A DNA stretch of 48,311 nucleotides, from NCBI RefSeq assembly GCF_000739635.1, contig NZ_BATQ01000032.1:1-48311 (forward strand). The letters run 5' to 3'. The position numbers and the translations under genes were made by a program. This document shows, piece after piece, positions 36,101 to 45,362 of this stretch (positions are counted from its first letter, which is position 1; each line of letters starts with the position of its first letter). Origin of the DNA: Verrucomicrobium sp. BvORR034 (GTDB lineage: Bacteria; Verrucomicrobiota; Verrucomicrobiia; Verrucomicrobiales; Verrucomicrobiaceae). The notes below the pieces were generated by a model. It was given only the letters and a program-made list of their open reading frames with translations. It searched no databases and had not been told where the DNA came from.

Positions 36101-39100
36101 GAGAAGACGAAGACGTACTCCTTTGAGTCGCAGACAAAGACATTGCAGAACTGGGCACCCAGCCTGTGGACCAGCGTGGAGGCGGCTTTTGCGGGTTGGG
36201 ACAAGAACCTGGCGCGTGTCTTCATCACGCCCGGACCGGTGGCGGGGGCGGCCGGGCAGTGGAAGGGCATGGGGGCGCTGATCATTGGCAAGAGCCAGGC
36301 GGGGGCCTTGATCGGGCGCATCAATGGTGGTGCTTCGAACTGGCTGTTCGGCGGCTCCAACACGTACTCATCCTCCAACCTGAGCTTCGGCAACTCCACG
36401 ATCAGCATCTCCAGCGGCGGCACGTTGAGCTTTTCCCCACAGCCTGCCTATACGCCCAGCTATGGCTTTCTCTCAGACAGCTGGTCGATGAGCTCCACAC
36501 CCAGTGTGGCCAGCCTGCTGGGATCGGCGGGCGGCTTCCTCTCCAGCAGCAGTTCGTGGTATTACGATGTGTACAGCACGCCATCGGGCTCGCTCGGCAG
36601 CCAGTTTCTGAGCAATGTGAGCACCGGCATGCTGCTGGGCAACACGAGCAGCACGCTCACCTTTGGCGACTACTACGGCTCGTCTGGCTACGGGGGCTTT
36701 GTGGGGGACCCGGTAAACTCCATCACTGGGGAGCTGTATGCGGATGAGCTGGACCTGACCCTGCCAGGCCCGATCCCGCTCCAGATCCGGCGCAACTATA
36801 GCAGCCAGTCCCGCGCGTATGGTCACTTTGGCTACGGATGGAAGATGTCCTACTTCCCCTACATGGTGCCGGTGGATGGTACTGACAAGCTGCAGGTGGC
36901 CGAGCTGGATGGCTCTGTGATCGTATATGCCAGAAACACGGCGAACCTGGTGCAGGAGGAATGGACGGTGCGCGCCCAGGACAACCCCCATCTCACCAAC
37001 GGTGACGGGCTGGAGCTGGGATCTGTACGCAATCTCTTCCGGAACCGGATCCTGCGCACCAGCCCGGGTGGTGTGGTCACGTACACGTTGTACGGGGCCG
37101 ATGGGAGCACGCGAGTCTATGAGAAGCGGAGCTATCCCGTCTTTGGCGCCAGCCCTGCCATCAGCCGCGAGCGGCCGTATCTGAAGCGCTGGACGGACTC
37201 GGCCGGCAACTACCTTGATTTCAAGTTCTTTGGCGACGGGGTTTCGGGGGATCCGTGGTATGTGGCGACGTCAAATTCATCCTACGGTGAGCTGGCGCGG
37301 GTACAGGCCAGCAATGGCAACTACTACGGGTTCAAGTACGATGTGTATGGTCACATCGTGGAGATCTATACAGGGGACGGGCGGCGCATCTCCTACCGGT
37401 ATGACGGCTCTGGCGACCTGGTGGAGGTGACACTGCCGGACAACGCGTGGGTTCGATACGACTACCTCCATGAGCTGGGCAAGGTGGGGAGCACGAGCAA
37501 CACGGCATGGTCATCCACCCACCTGATCAAGAAGGAGATCCGCCCTGGCGGACGGACGGTGGAGAGCGACTACCAGCTCTATGTGCAGGGCGACCTGGAC
37601 CTGGAGGGGAATGTCATCGGTGCCGGGAGCGACAAGATCGGCAAGACATCGCACCTGCGCCGTGTGGTGCAGCAGCGGGCGACGGTGGGCAAGCACAGTG
37701 GAGGAAACAACCAGGCCCTGCCTGCGGCGGAGTCCTATGAGGCAGTGCGCAATGCCACCTACAGCTACTTCAACAGTGAGGATGCGAACGGGATGACCAC
37801 CGGCCGGACGGAGATCCTGGACGCGTACAACCGCAAGACCATCTACTACTACACCAACAACCGGCTGACCAAGGTCTTCGACCCGGTGAGCACGGTGACG
37901 AATGCCGCGACGGGCACGGGCACAAATCCGAAGATGGAGCAGGAGTGGTACACGGCGCTGGATGTGATCAACGGGGTGCCGGGGGCGTTTGCGGGTGCCT
38001 TGAAATCGCTGCAAAACCGGGGGGGAGTGCGCACGGAGTTTGGCTACAACAGCGGCGGCGATGCGACGGAGATCCGCGTGAAGGGGGACCTGGACGGTGA
38101 TGGCGTCTCTACGGATGTGGCAGTGACGACTGCCACCTACAACAGCCTGCACCTGCCGGAGCTGATCACCCACCCGAATCCCACCACGGGTCTGGCCACG
38201 GGCAGGCGCACCCGATACTACTACCAGGATGCGGCGCGACCCTACGCAGTGACCCGGGTGGAGAACCAGGATGCCTCTGGCACGGTGCTGAACGCATCCA
38301 CCACGAGCTACCAGGATGCCTTCAGCAACCCCTCCAATCAAGCCCAGGTGCCGTTCTGCAAGGGCATGGTCTACACGACCAAGATGGCCGAGGGCACGGC
38401 GGAAGAGGCGGTGACGGTGTATCAGCAGGATGCACGTGGGTTCATCACCAAGAGGACGGGCTACAGCGGCCAGGTGGATCAGACTAACTACCCTGACGTG
38501 GTCATCGAGTACTCCCACAATCTGCGGGGCGAGCTAGTGGAGGAACGGGTGATGGATGGTGTGGTGGCCAAGAAGGTGAACCGCTATGCCTATGATGACA
38601 TGGGCCGCCGCCTGTGGATCGAGAATCTGAACGAGTCCGGCACGCAGCTGGGCTGGAACTACACCTACTACAACCTGACGGGTGAGGTGGAGTGGACGGA
38701 TGGTTCAAGGACCAACCCGGAGGACTACACCTACACCCGGTACGATGGCGCGGGACGCAAGGTGGAGCAGGTGTCCTGGCGCTCCCGGGCGAAGGCGGAC
38801 GGCACGGGAGTGGAGGCAGTACCGGGAGTGGAGCAGTACGCGACGACGAAATACTTCTACAACCTCTTCGGCGATCTCATCAAGATCATGGACCCTCGTG
38901 GACATACGGGGAAGGCGGGCTACGACGGCATTGGCCGCAAGACCCTCACGGAGGCCTACCAGGGTGACTGGCAGAATGGCGGAACCCTGCTGGCAACGGA
39001 GACGACTGCCTATGATGATGCCCTGCTGAAGGTGACGCAGACGGATTCCCGCGGAGGGGTCACGCAGAAGTTCTTCACCTCTGATGCGAGACCCAGACGG

Positions 39101-42100
39101 CAGATCAATCCGGATGGCACGGAGCTGGAGTGGCGCTACTATCTGGACGGGAGGATCAAGCGGGAGCCCGTGAGTGAGCACCAGTACCACGAGTATGCCT
39201 ACAACGACGCGACTCGCACTACGACGAAGACCTTGAAAAATGCCAGTGGGCAAACGCAGGGCAGTGAGGTCACCACGGCGGATCGCAGGGGGAACGTGGT
39301 CAGCTCGACGAACTTTGTCGGGCATGTGACCACGAGCACGTTCGACAAGCTGGATCGCGCCATGACGACGGTGCTGCCAGCCTCTGGTGCCACGAGTGCC
39401 GCTCAATCCACCACCGTGTCCTATGACGCCGCCGGTCTGAAGAACAAGGCGGTGAGCAGCCTGGGCGAGAGCACGGAAACGATCTGCGATGCACTGGGGA
39501 GGAAGGTGAGCGTGACCGTGAGGAATGCTGCAAACACCATCATCACTCAGTCTGTCTCGACCTACAGCCTGGACTCCCACCAAGTGACCTCCACCACTGG
39601 CTCAGGAGGGGAGCAACTGACCCAGTCAACCTGGACAGACACGGCGGGCAGGACGGTCCTTGTCAAAAACGCAGACGGAACCTACGCACGCACGGAGTAT
39701 GATGCAGCGGGGAATGCAGCCGCGGTCACGGACGAGTCCGGGCAGACGACGAAGACGAGCTACGACGGGATGAACCGGATGGCTCTGACGCTGCTGCCAG
39801 ACGGGGCTGCCACCCAGTATGTTTACACGAACCTGGGCGGAGGCGGGCAGAAGGTGGAGCGCCTCATGCCTCAAGGGCTGAAGGAAGTGGCGACGCTGGA
39901 TGCGGCAGGCCGGCCCACGGAGAGCTATCTGGAGGGGGCTGGCGGAGTGCAGAGCCGGCGCTATCACACCTACCAGTTCTACACGGCGGGCAAGGAGAAG
40001 GGGATGCTCAAGCAGTTCACCGATCCGCGCGGCCTGGTGCACACCAGCACGTATGATGACTGGCAGAGGATTCTGGCCACGACGGTGGGCACGGTGGGGA
40101 GCCCGACCTATGTGAAGCGGGAGATGCTGGCCTATGATGTGCGGGGGCAGGTGACCCATATCAAGGAAACAACAGCGGCCGGGGTCACGGAGATCCTGCG
40201 CGCCTATGACGGGCAGGGGCATCTGGAGTACGAGAAGACCAAGCTGGATGGCGTGGTGATCTCCCACCTCGCCAACACTTATGACGGCTCTGGACGTCGC
40301 AACGGTCTGGCACGGGGAGGGGATGTCTCGCCTCTGGGGAGTGGTGCCGGGGGCAGCTGGGGCTTTGGCTACCGTGCGGATGGCCTGCTGGCGCAGGTGA
40401 GCCTTGGGGGCAGCACCTTCAACTACACCTATGGCGACAGCGGTCTGCTCAAGACTCGCAGCAACCCCTTCCGCAACTACACAGTGCCGGGCAGCGGCGG
40501 TCGGGACAACCGCGGCCGGGTGCTGGCGGCGCAGACGCGACTGACGGGGCGCAGCGTGGACGTGGTGGCAGAGGCCATCTCGTGGACCTCTGACAGCCGC
40601 CAGGCCAGCTACGCCGCCACGCGTCTGACAGCGAACGACGGCACAGGCACGGCCACCTGGCAGGATGCGAGAAACTACCAATACAGTGCTCAGCGGCGGC
40701 AGTTGATCAGCGAGAGCTGGGTGCCTGGTGACGGCCAGAGTGCGAGGACGCAGCTGCACGAGCATGACTACGGCCACCCGGGCGGTCTGGGCATCTACAC
40801 TGGGCGTGAGACGCCGGCTCCGTCTGGCAGCACGGGCAGCCAGTTGTTCCTGGTAAATGATGCAGGGATGGAGGGCGGTGCCGGCATCAATGCCCTGGGC
40901 CGCGTGACGCGTGAAGTGAGCGGCTTCGAAACCCTGGGGCTGACCGCGCAGGGAACGGCCAAGGGGGCGAAGAATGTGGAGCTGGTGGTGAACACCAAGA
41001 GTGAGTTGAGCGAAGTGCAGCATGCGGCGGCGACCCGGTTCACCAGCGGAGCGTGGAGCAGGCAGATGTGGATGCCGGCAGGCGGCTACAATCTGTTGGC
41101 CAAGGGGAACCACCCCAGCGGGCAGTTTAGCGCCCAGGCGAATGCGACGTTTAACCTGGGGGTGCGGCATTTTGGCGTGGAGAACCTCTTTGATGACGAT
41201 GGCAATGTGACCCAGCGACACATCGCGGGGGGCTTTGCCCAGAACGGCCGTTCGCAGAGCCTCACTTGGGACGGGTTTGGCCGTTTGGTGAAGGTGGTGC
41301 AGGAGGAGTTTGGCGGCTTTGGCTACGAGTGGACGGCGGTGTATGATGGCTTCGGCCGCAGGCTGCAGACCAAGTATGTGCCGAAGCGTGGCAACCTGTA
41401 TCAAAGTGCGGAGCAGGTGACGGAGCGCTCATGGTATGACCCGCTGGTTGAGTTCCTGGAAGTCGGGATCGAGGTAGTACGCGGCTCTGGCGGCGCTGCG
41501 GTCAGGGAGCGCTGGTGGAAGGTGCACGGCCCCGACTTGAGCGGCGGCTATGGCGGCCTGGTAGGTATGGGCGGGCTGGAGGCCCTGGTCAATGAGGCCA
41601 ATGCCCAGGCGGTGGGCACGGTGGATGATGCCTACGGCCACATCGTGGGCTTTGCCAGGGCGGCGACGCTGAGTGCGGCCGCTGGTGGGACTCTGACGTT
41701 CGAGTGGAATGACGCGCGCTTCGGCGGGTATGGACCGTTGTCTGGTTCGTGGAGCCCATCCATACCAGATGGGTTGAGCGTATGGCGTGCGTTTGGCTGG
41801 CGTGGGAAGAGGCAGGATGTGACGGGCTTCTATCACATGGGGGCGCGGTACTATGAGTCTGCAAGCGGGCGGTTCCTCTCCACCGACCCCATGGGGCATG
41901 AGGCGAGCATGTCGCTCTATGACTATGCGGGTGGCGACCCCATCAACTTCGTGGATCCACAGGGCAGAAGCGCCGTCAACATCTGGAGTTCTCCGGTGCT
42001 GGGTACGTCCTATGGCATCTACAGCGAGTCCTGGAACAGTGGCGGCAGCAGCAGCGTCAGCAGTGCTCAGTCTGCAGTGCCGCCAGCAGCGCAGCCCAAG

Positions 42101-43372
42101 ACGGGCTTCTTTAGCGGGCTGTGGGGCGGTACGAAGGATCTCGCCGTTGGATTCTGGGAGGGTGCGGAGACGATCGGCCACACGTTGGGCTATGCCGCTG
42201 TCACGGTCTTTGACAATGATCTGGCGGAGGACTTGTACGGCACGGGATATCACCGTATGGCGGGCTTCACGTCTGAGGTGGGATACCAGCTCACGTCCGT
42301 CTATGACAGGGATCTGGCGGATGACATCTACGGCTCCACACGCAACGGCTTTGCCGATACGATCTCCAACTACGGGTTCGATGTCTATGAGGGAAATCGC
42401 AACGTGGGCGCGGACATCCAGTTTGTCCTGAAAGAGGCGTCTGGCGGACAGGATGCCAGCTGGGAGTATCGCGCTGGATATGTGATACCGGCCATCGTCA
42501 GCGCCATCGTGGAAAGGAAGATGCACACGGGTGGTGGCCTGCCGGGCTACTGCTTTGCCCCGGGCACTCCGGTACTGATGGGTGATGGCTCAACCCGCCC
42601 TGTGGAAACTATCCGGGAGGGAGACTGGATCATGGCCGATGATCCGGAAGACGAACGGGCTGCGGCACCCCAGAGAGTGCTGGCACTGCATCAAAACTGG
42701 TCAGATCACCTGTACGAAGTGCGGGTGGACAAGGACCAGGATGGGCTGCCGGATGGCAGGCTGAAGGCGACAGGGGGACACCCGTTCTGGACGAAAAACC
42801 GCGGTTGGATCAAGGTCTGCAACCTTCAACCCAATGACATCCTGGCTGATGCCAGCGGGGGTGATTCCCGGGTGCTGGACACGAAGATCGAGGAAAGAAT
42901 ATCCGCCACATACAACCTGAGTGTGGCCAACATTCACACCTTCTTCGTCATGGCGGGCAAGGTGCCGGTGCTGGTGCACAACACCAACCCGGGACCGAGG
43001 ACCTACATCATCTACCAGGCCCCCATACCGGGGACGAACCTGATTTATACAGGCCGGGCCAGCATGCCTGGGCTTGTCAGCGGTAGAGAAGTGCTCGAAT
43101 ATCGGTTCGGTGGGGGGCATCATCGGGGACTCGACTTCAATAGCGCAGACGTCGTGGCCCATGTCCAAAGCACGATCGGCAGAGGCTCTATCGAGTACCA
43201 GGCGATTCGCGGTGCAGAGCAGATCTGGTACGACCGGGCGGTGCTGAATGAACAGGCCGTGCGACAAATTGCACCGATCAGTGCGTCCAACGGGATGCGG
43301 GATGACTACCTGCGGGCAGCACAGACACTTAACCAGAGTGGGTCGCTGGATCTGCCTTGCCCTCGCAGATAA
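33182..43372 (+). CDS. RHS/YD-repeat polymorphic toxin with HINT domain and GIY-YIG-like C-terminus
   Basis: The protein has 3,396 residues. A signal peptide (cleavage near PASAQA, residue 30) is followed by a transglutaminase-like region with Cys425 (EQCALLVYLLRKAGV) and an HLFPW strand. The RHS part starts near residue 1173 (GDPVNSITGELY), has many YD repeats (YDAAG, YDGxGR), and ends with the RHS core signature near residues 2884-2930 (RYYESASGRFLSTDP, NFVDPQGR). A pretoxin HINT domain begins CFAPGTPVLMGDG (Cys3124), contains TGGHPFW, and closes with VPVLVHN near 3264, the usual self-cleavage end. The last 130 residues have TYIIY and LIYTGRAS spaced as in GIY-YIG nucleases, then HHRG and IRGAEQIW with a candidate catalytic Glu. 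RHS shells enclose and release such C-terminal toxins against competitors. Candidate immunity genes follow. Confidence 0.92.
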   Translation: MMTKSTPRVFLCLATALMAVSSWLTPASAQAPSGPQPRTGRFSYGAGDDPTYQAFVIPLDFQKGVQLSPTGIAPWASGLDYNAYPWFFKITGQSSFLIQNNSGTVTYPLEVQNPIAGFGSESGGTPLYIGQSSRFALHTGGQSAATDVPDEMSIRVYRRSDFAQQGNVVPVQVQALDIPHWKSASATNSAAEWKQFGDNGFQKTFVTTVSGVQVLETTVQLALEAGPDGMFGAGYSAPFIITHRALPGAENYYFSVAAVGNTMVGSNAHWMAVSDPAQPGTSGTFVVGYALNFESAPPWGTTLVKTPHFQGEPAPPTYHGKTAEEIQALTPRFEHQFAAPAGSTYTQLNQAPELQGHTILDRFVSEMGSNPMALVNYVHNEIGLTDALGYNENGDIDEAAVNAGGINRSALATFQEGQGSPDEQCALLVYLLRKAGVHASYVRSSPNAVKMLDQRLSNLLRMRLKGLQTPDGTQPVPQLIGVNYPWVAAYVNVDGVNKWVHLFPWLKDTEVVEGLAVEGYLPSGTKSIREWVRKYLKAEANDALWTLDAEDRTPGNIFLKDLDKSLQQNWPGLAKDSLGVRFRNRKFNRVQWKEFPQPTQFNTTTGTYTQSDRVSANGSRFDTVDIEIASVQFPTNKAVINGVRIMDMHNRRAVVSIAPRAEAGHYDMTFTMQPFDLENPDSGTGNYTYGTDAYLRKKQVTTQHVSTVDDQFSFKVTYHRQRNYGGPVGVADQNLLGGWSHFAGITNLDFGPNQAAQAGSATTSYFNLGDLNAFCLNTGRVTDRMLKVHLEPFWKHEQERAANSSINPDYDLIQGTMAYLMGMSYYQRVSRSFETLKDTFKVHAVSMRAHGFAQLGAELNGTRDPIMVTVPNQAAKRPNLVYPVVDMNFSRTAWAGYGDLRPDAGGQGMITGADFMTNLFIAEISALEHHTIKQYIKVEDSDAVSTVDLIHRVQQDGNVNTNVVELTVDNYVTEKTKTYSFESQTKTLQNWAPSLWTSVEAAFAGWDKNLARVFITPGPVAGAAGQWKGMGALIIGKSQAGALIGRINGGASNWLFGGSNTYSSSNLSFGNSTISISSGGTLSFSPQPAYTPSYGFLSDSWSMSSTPSVASLLGSAGGFLSSSSSWYYDVYSTPSGSLGSQFLSNVSTGMLLGNTSSTLTFGDYYGSSGYGGFVGDPVNSITGELYADELDLTLPGPIPLQIRRNYSSQSRAYGHFGYGWKMSYFPYMVPVDGTDKLQVAELDGSVIVYARNTANLVQEEWTVRAQDNPHLTNGDGLELGSVRNLFRNRILRTSPGGVVTYTLYGADGSTRVYEKRSYPVFGASPAISRERPYLKRWTDSAGNYLDFKFFGDGVSGDPWYVATSNSSYGELARVQASNGNYYGFKYDVYGHIVEIYTGDGRRISYRYDGSGDLVEVTLPDNAWVRYDYLHELGKVGSTSNTAWSSTHLIKKEIRPGGRTVESDYQLYVQGDLDLEGNVIGAGSDKIGKTSHLRRVVQQRATVGKHSGGNNQALPAAESYEAVRNATYSYFNSEDANGMTTGRTEILDAYNRKTIYYYTNNRLTKVFDPVSTVTNAATGTGTNPKMEQEWYTALDVINGVPGAFAGALKSLQNRGGVRTEFGYNSGGDATEIRVKGDLDGDGVSTDVAVTTATYNSLHLPELITHPNPTTGLATGRRTRYYYQDAARPYAVTRVENQDASGTVLNASTTSYQDAFSNPSNQAQVPFCKGMVYTTKMAEGTAEEAVTVYQQDARGFITKRTGYSGQVDQTNYPDVVIEYSHNLRGELVEERVMDGVVAKKVNRYAYDDMGRRLWIENLNESGTQLGWNYTYYNLTGEVEWTDGSRTNPEDYTYTRYDGAGRKVEQVSWRSRAKADGTGVEAVPGVEQYATTKYFYNLFGDLIKIMDPRGHTGKAGYDGIGRKTLTEAYQGDWQNGGTLLATETTAYDDALLKVTQTDSRGGVTQKFFTSDARPRRQINPDGTELEWRYYLDGRIKREPVSEHQYHEYAYNDATRTTTKTLKNASGQTQGSEVTTADRRGNVVSSTNFVGHVTTSTFDKLDRAMTTVLPASGATSAAQSTTVSYDAAGLKNKAVSSLGESTETICDALGRKVSVTVRNAANTIITQSVSTYSLDSHQVTSTTGSGGEQLTQSTWTDTAGRTVLVKNADGTYARTEYDAAGNAAAVTDESGQTTKTSYDGMNRMALTLLPDGAATQYVYTNLGGGGQKVERLMPQGLKEVATLDAAGRPTESYLEGAGGVQSRRYHTYQFYTAGKEKGMLKQFTDPRGLVHTSTYDDWQRILATTVGTVGSPTYVKREMLAYDVRGQVTHIKETTAAGVTEILRAYDGQGHLEYEKTKLDGVVISHLANTYDGSGRRNGLARGGDVSPLGSGAGGSWGFGYRADGLLAQVSLGGSTFNYTYGDSGLLKTRSNPFRNYTVPGSGGRDNRGRVLAAQTRLTGRSVDVVAEAISWTSDSRQASYAATRLTANDGTGTATWQDARNYQYSAQRRQLISESWVPGDGQSARTQLHEHDYGHPGGLGIYTGRETPAPSGSTGSQLFLVNDAGMEGGAGINALGRVTREVSGFETLGLTAQGTAKGAKNVELVVNTKSELSEVQHAAATRFTSGAWSRQMWMPAGGYNLLAKGNHPSGQFSAQANATFNLGVRHFGVENLFDDDGNVTQRHIAGGFAQNGRSQSLTWDGFGRLVKVVQEEFGGFGYEWTAVYDGFGRRLQTKYVPKRGNLYQSAEQVTERSWYDPLVEFLEVGIEVVRGSGGAAVRERWWKVHGPDLSGGYGGLVGMGGLEALVNEANAQAVGTVDDAYGHIVGFARAATLSAAAGGTLTFEWNDARFGGYGPLSGSWSPSIPDGLSVWRAFGWRGKRQDVTGFYHMGARYYESASGRFLSTDPMGHEASMSLYDYAGGDPINFVDPQGRSAVNIWSSPVLGTSYGIYSESWNSGGSSSVSSAQSAVPPAAQPKTGFFSGLWGGTKDLAVGFWEGAETIGHTLGYAAVTVFDNDLAEDLYGTGYHRMAGFTSEVGYQLTSVYDRDLADDIYGSTRNGFADTISNYGFDVYEGNRNVGADIQFVLKEASGGQDASWEYRAGYVIPAIVSAIVERKMHTGGGLPGYCFAPGTPVLMGDGSTRPVETIREGDWIMADDPEDERAAAPQRVLALHQNWSDHLYEVRVDKDQDGLPDGRLKATGGHPFWTKNRGWIKVCNLQPNDILADASGGDSRVLDTKIEERISATYNLSVANIHTFFVMAGKVPVLVHNTNPGPRTYIIYQAPIPGTNLIYTGRASMPGLVSGREVLEYRFGGGHHRGLDFNSADVVAHVQSTIGRGSIEYQAIRGAEQIWYDRAVLNEQAVRQIAPISASNGMRDDYLRAAQTLNQSGSLDLPCPRR

Positions 43373-43406
43373 GATACGCTTCGGCTTGTAATCACGATCG
43401 GTTGAT

Positions 43407-43457
43407 GGGCGGGAGAAATAGAGCTTGGGCACTGCTCAAGCCAAGTTTCTCCCGTCC
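43407..43457 (+). promoter_or_regulatory. Hairpin between toxin and first immunity-type gene
   Basis: GGGAGAAA at 43411-43418 pairs with TTTCTCCC at 43446-43453, and GAGC (43421-43424) pairs with GCTC (43434-43437) inside. No T-run follows. It may be an RNA stabiliser or partial attenuator. Confidence 0.4.
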
Positions 43458-43570
43458 AGTCGTCTCACGGGATGGAATTGGTCTGTTGCGTGCAGTACGC
43501 AGGATCTTAAGAGAGACAGTCCGCGAAATGAGTTGCAGGCAGAGATGCCAGGAAATAGGGATCGGACACC

Positions 43571-44053
43571 ATGGCCAGCAAACCCAAAGCGACATTGCGG
43601 AAAACCAAACCCGGGGACTATGTCGCCATCGCGACAGGGGCCAATGAGTATTGCTATGCCCGATTTTACCGTGATCGGACCATTGGCGTGCTGCCGGTGC
43701 TGTCGAGGGGGCTGGTCAATTTGGATGAGGTGAGTGGCTTTGAGCCCGCATTTTTTGCCAGACTCTGGGTGTATGACGATGATCCTACGCCGGCATCTGT
43801 CTTGGGTCACCGCGCCTTTGAGAGCGAGGAGGCCTCCTGCCCACCGCCGCAATACTACCCTCCTGACAAGTTTGATCCGGACTACCGGATCCACGGGTTC
43901 AACCATACCCTCTACTACATCAAGCGGACCAGCAATCCCGAGGATGTGAAAGGCATGGAAGAATACCTCAAACTGCAGCCGGGGGATCTCGGTTCCTATC
44001 TGGCAAAAAAGAAGATTGAATGGCCCTGGCTGGAGGGCTCCCTGGATGTGTGA
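43571..44053 (+). CDS. Candidate immunity protein (first copy; Imm26-like start)
   Basis: The 160-residue soluble protein begins with a Lys-rich stretch, then PGDYVAIATGANEYCYARFYRD, which resembles the opening strands of Imm26-type immunity proteins (G-D-x-x-A-I ... Y-x-x-x-R). The family link is by pattern only. It starts 198 bases after the RHS toxin and is nearly identical to the gene at 44647-45129. Position right behind an RHS toxin is the usual place for its antidote. Confidence 0.7.
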   Translation: MASKPKATLRKTKPGDYVAIATGANEYCYARFYRDRTIGVLPVLSRGLVNLDEVSGFEPAFFARLWVYDDDPTPASVLGHRAFESEEASCPPPQYYPPDKFDPDYRIHGFNHTLYYIKRTSNPEDVKGMEEYLKLQPGDLGSYLAKKKIEWPWLEGSLDV

Positions 44054-44058
44054 GCGGG

Positions 44059-44541
44059 ATGGTGAAACCACAAGATTTAGGCAAGTGCACGAATGACCAA
44101 CTCGTGCAATCGACCCCTTTGAAATCTTTTGATGTCTGGCAAATTGAACTGAAGGAGGGGTTCCCGGGAGTCCGCATCCTCAAGTTTTACGGCAAGAACC
44201 ATTACCTCGTCCTGGGCCGGCATGAGGAGCTCAAGCCTGGGCCTCACGGGGATCTCTACTTCGAGTGTGATTCCCAGGGGCAGTCTGGGTATGATGTGAT
44301 CGACTCGGTGATCACGGGGCCCGTAAGTATGGAGATCCTGCTGAGGAATCATGATCCGGAGCAAGGGGTGGACACGGAGCATTTTGGCCCGAGGACTCAA
44401 TACCATCTGTCAATGAAAGTGCCGGACGTCAAATGGACCAAAATCAAAGAGCTTTTGCACCATCTGTTGCGGGACTTCCGGACGGAAGTTCAAGAGGGGG
44501 GATATCACGCCTTCCAGCTACAAGCGGAGGCTGGGCAATGA
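44059..44541 (+). CDS. Hypothetical protein between the duplicated immunity genes
   Basis: From ATG 44059 the protein has 160 residues (an in-frame ATG at 44020 would overlap the previous gene). It is soluble and mixed alpha/beta, with GVRILKFYGKNHYLVLGRHE near the start and a helical C-terminus. No family is recognised. Being sandwiched between two immunity-type genes, it is likely a second kind of immunity protein, or a leftover of the unit that was duplicated. Confidence 0.65.
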   Translation: MVKPQDLGKCTNDQLVQSTPLKSFDVWQIELKEGFPGVRILKFYGKNHYLVLGRHEELKPGPHGDLYFECDSQGQSGYDVIDSVITGPVSMEILLRNHDPEQGVDTEHFGPRTQYHLSMKVPDVKWTKIKELLHHLLRDFRTEVQEGGYHAFQLQAEAGQ

Positions 44542-44646
44542 GGAATGAAGGTGGTAACTGATGCTCAAGGGGGCCTTCGAAGTGGTGGTCAAGCCAACGA
44601 AGCCGCTTGAACTGGAGGTATTGTTCGGGGAAATGGATTCAAACCC

Positions 44647-45129
44647 ATGGCAAGCAAACCCGCGGCGACGTTGCGCAAGACCAAACCGGGAGACTATGTC
44701 GCCATCGCGACAGGGGCCAATGAGTATTGCTATGCGCGATTTTACCGTGATCGGACCATGGGCGTGCTTCCGGTGTTGTCGCGGGGCCTTGTCCCTTTGG
44801 ATGAGGTGAGTGGCTTTGAGCCTGCATTCTTTGCAAGACTCTGGGTGTATGACGATGATCCTACGCCGGCATCTGTCTTGGGCCACCGTGCCTTTGAGAG
44901 CGAGGAAGCGTCCTTTCCTCCGGCGCAATACCATCCCCCTGACGAATTCGACCCGGACTACCGGATCCGCGGGTTCAAGAATGCAGCCACCTACATCAAG
45001 CGGACCAGCAATCCCGAGGATGTGAAAGGCATGGAAGAGTATCTCAAGCTGCAACCGGGGGATCTCGGTTCCTATCTGGCAAAAAAGAAGATTGATTGGC
45101 CCTGGCTGGAGGGCTCCCAGGCTGGCTGA
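44647..45129 (+). CDS. Candidate immunity protein (second copy)
   Basis: The protein has 160 residues, the same length as the copy at 43571, and is nearly the same over most of it, including GDYVAIATGANEYCYARFYR and the C-terminal LQPGDLGSYLAKKKI. Differences cluster in the middle and at the last residues. The DNA is also nearly identical over long stretches, so the duplication is recent or kept alike by gene conversion. Extra immunity copies are common downstream of RHS toxin tips. Confidence 0.72.
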   Translation: MASKPAATLRKTKPGDYVAIATGANEYCYARFYRDRTMGVLPVLSRGLVPLDEVSGFEPAFFARLWVYDDDPTPASVLGHRAFESEEASFPPAQYHPPDEFDPDYRIRGFKNAATYIKRTSNPEDVKGMEEYLKLQPGDLGSYLAKKKIDWPWLEGSQAG

Positions 45130-45362
45130 CAGGGAAGGTGTTGTGTGAGCGACTTGCGGGGCGTTGTGGACGGTAGAGGTGATCAACGGCCCTTGTTCCT
45201 CTTCGAGCCTCTGATGTCGCAAGGTCAGTAACGTGCCGCAACTCCAGCGCTCTCAATATCTGGATGTGGAGCTTGACCTGTCAGAGGGCTTTTGGTCAGG
45301 CTCTGGCTTCTTCATGAATCGGGCCGCAATGTGGAGACTGGATGCTGCGTGGGTTGGGGCGC

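Noticed and set aside
39626-41404. Minus-strand 592-codon open frame
   Set aside because: Shadow of YD repeats; biased composition and no domain.
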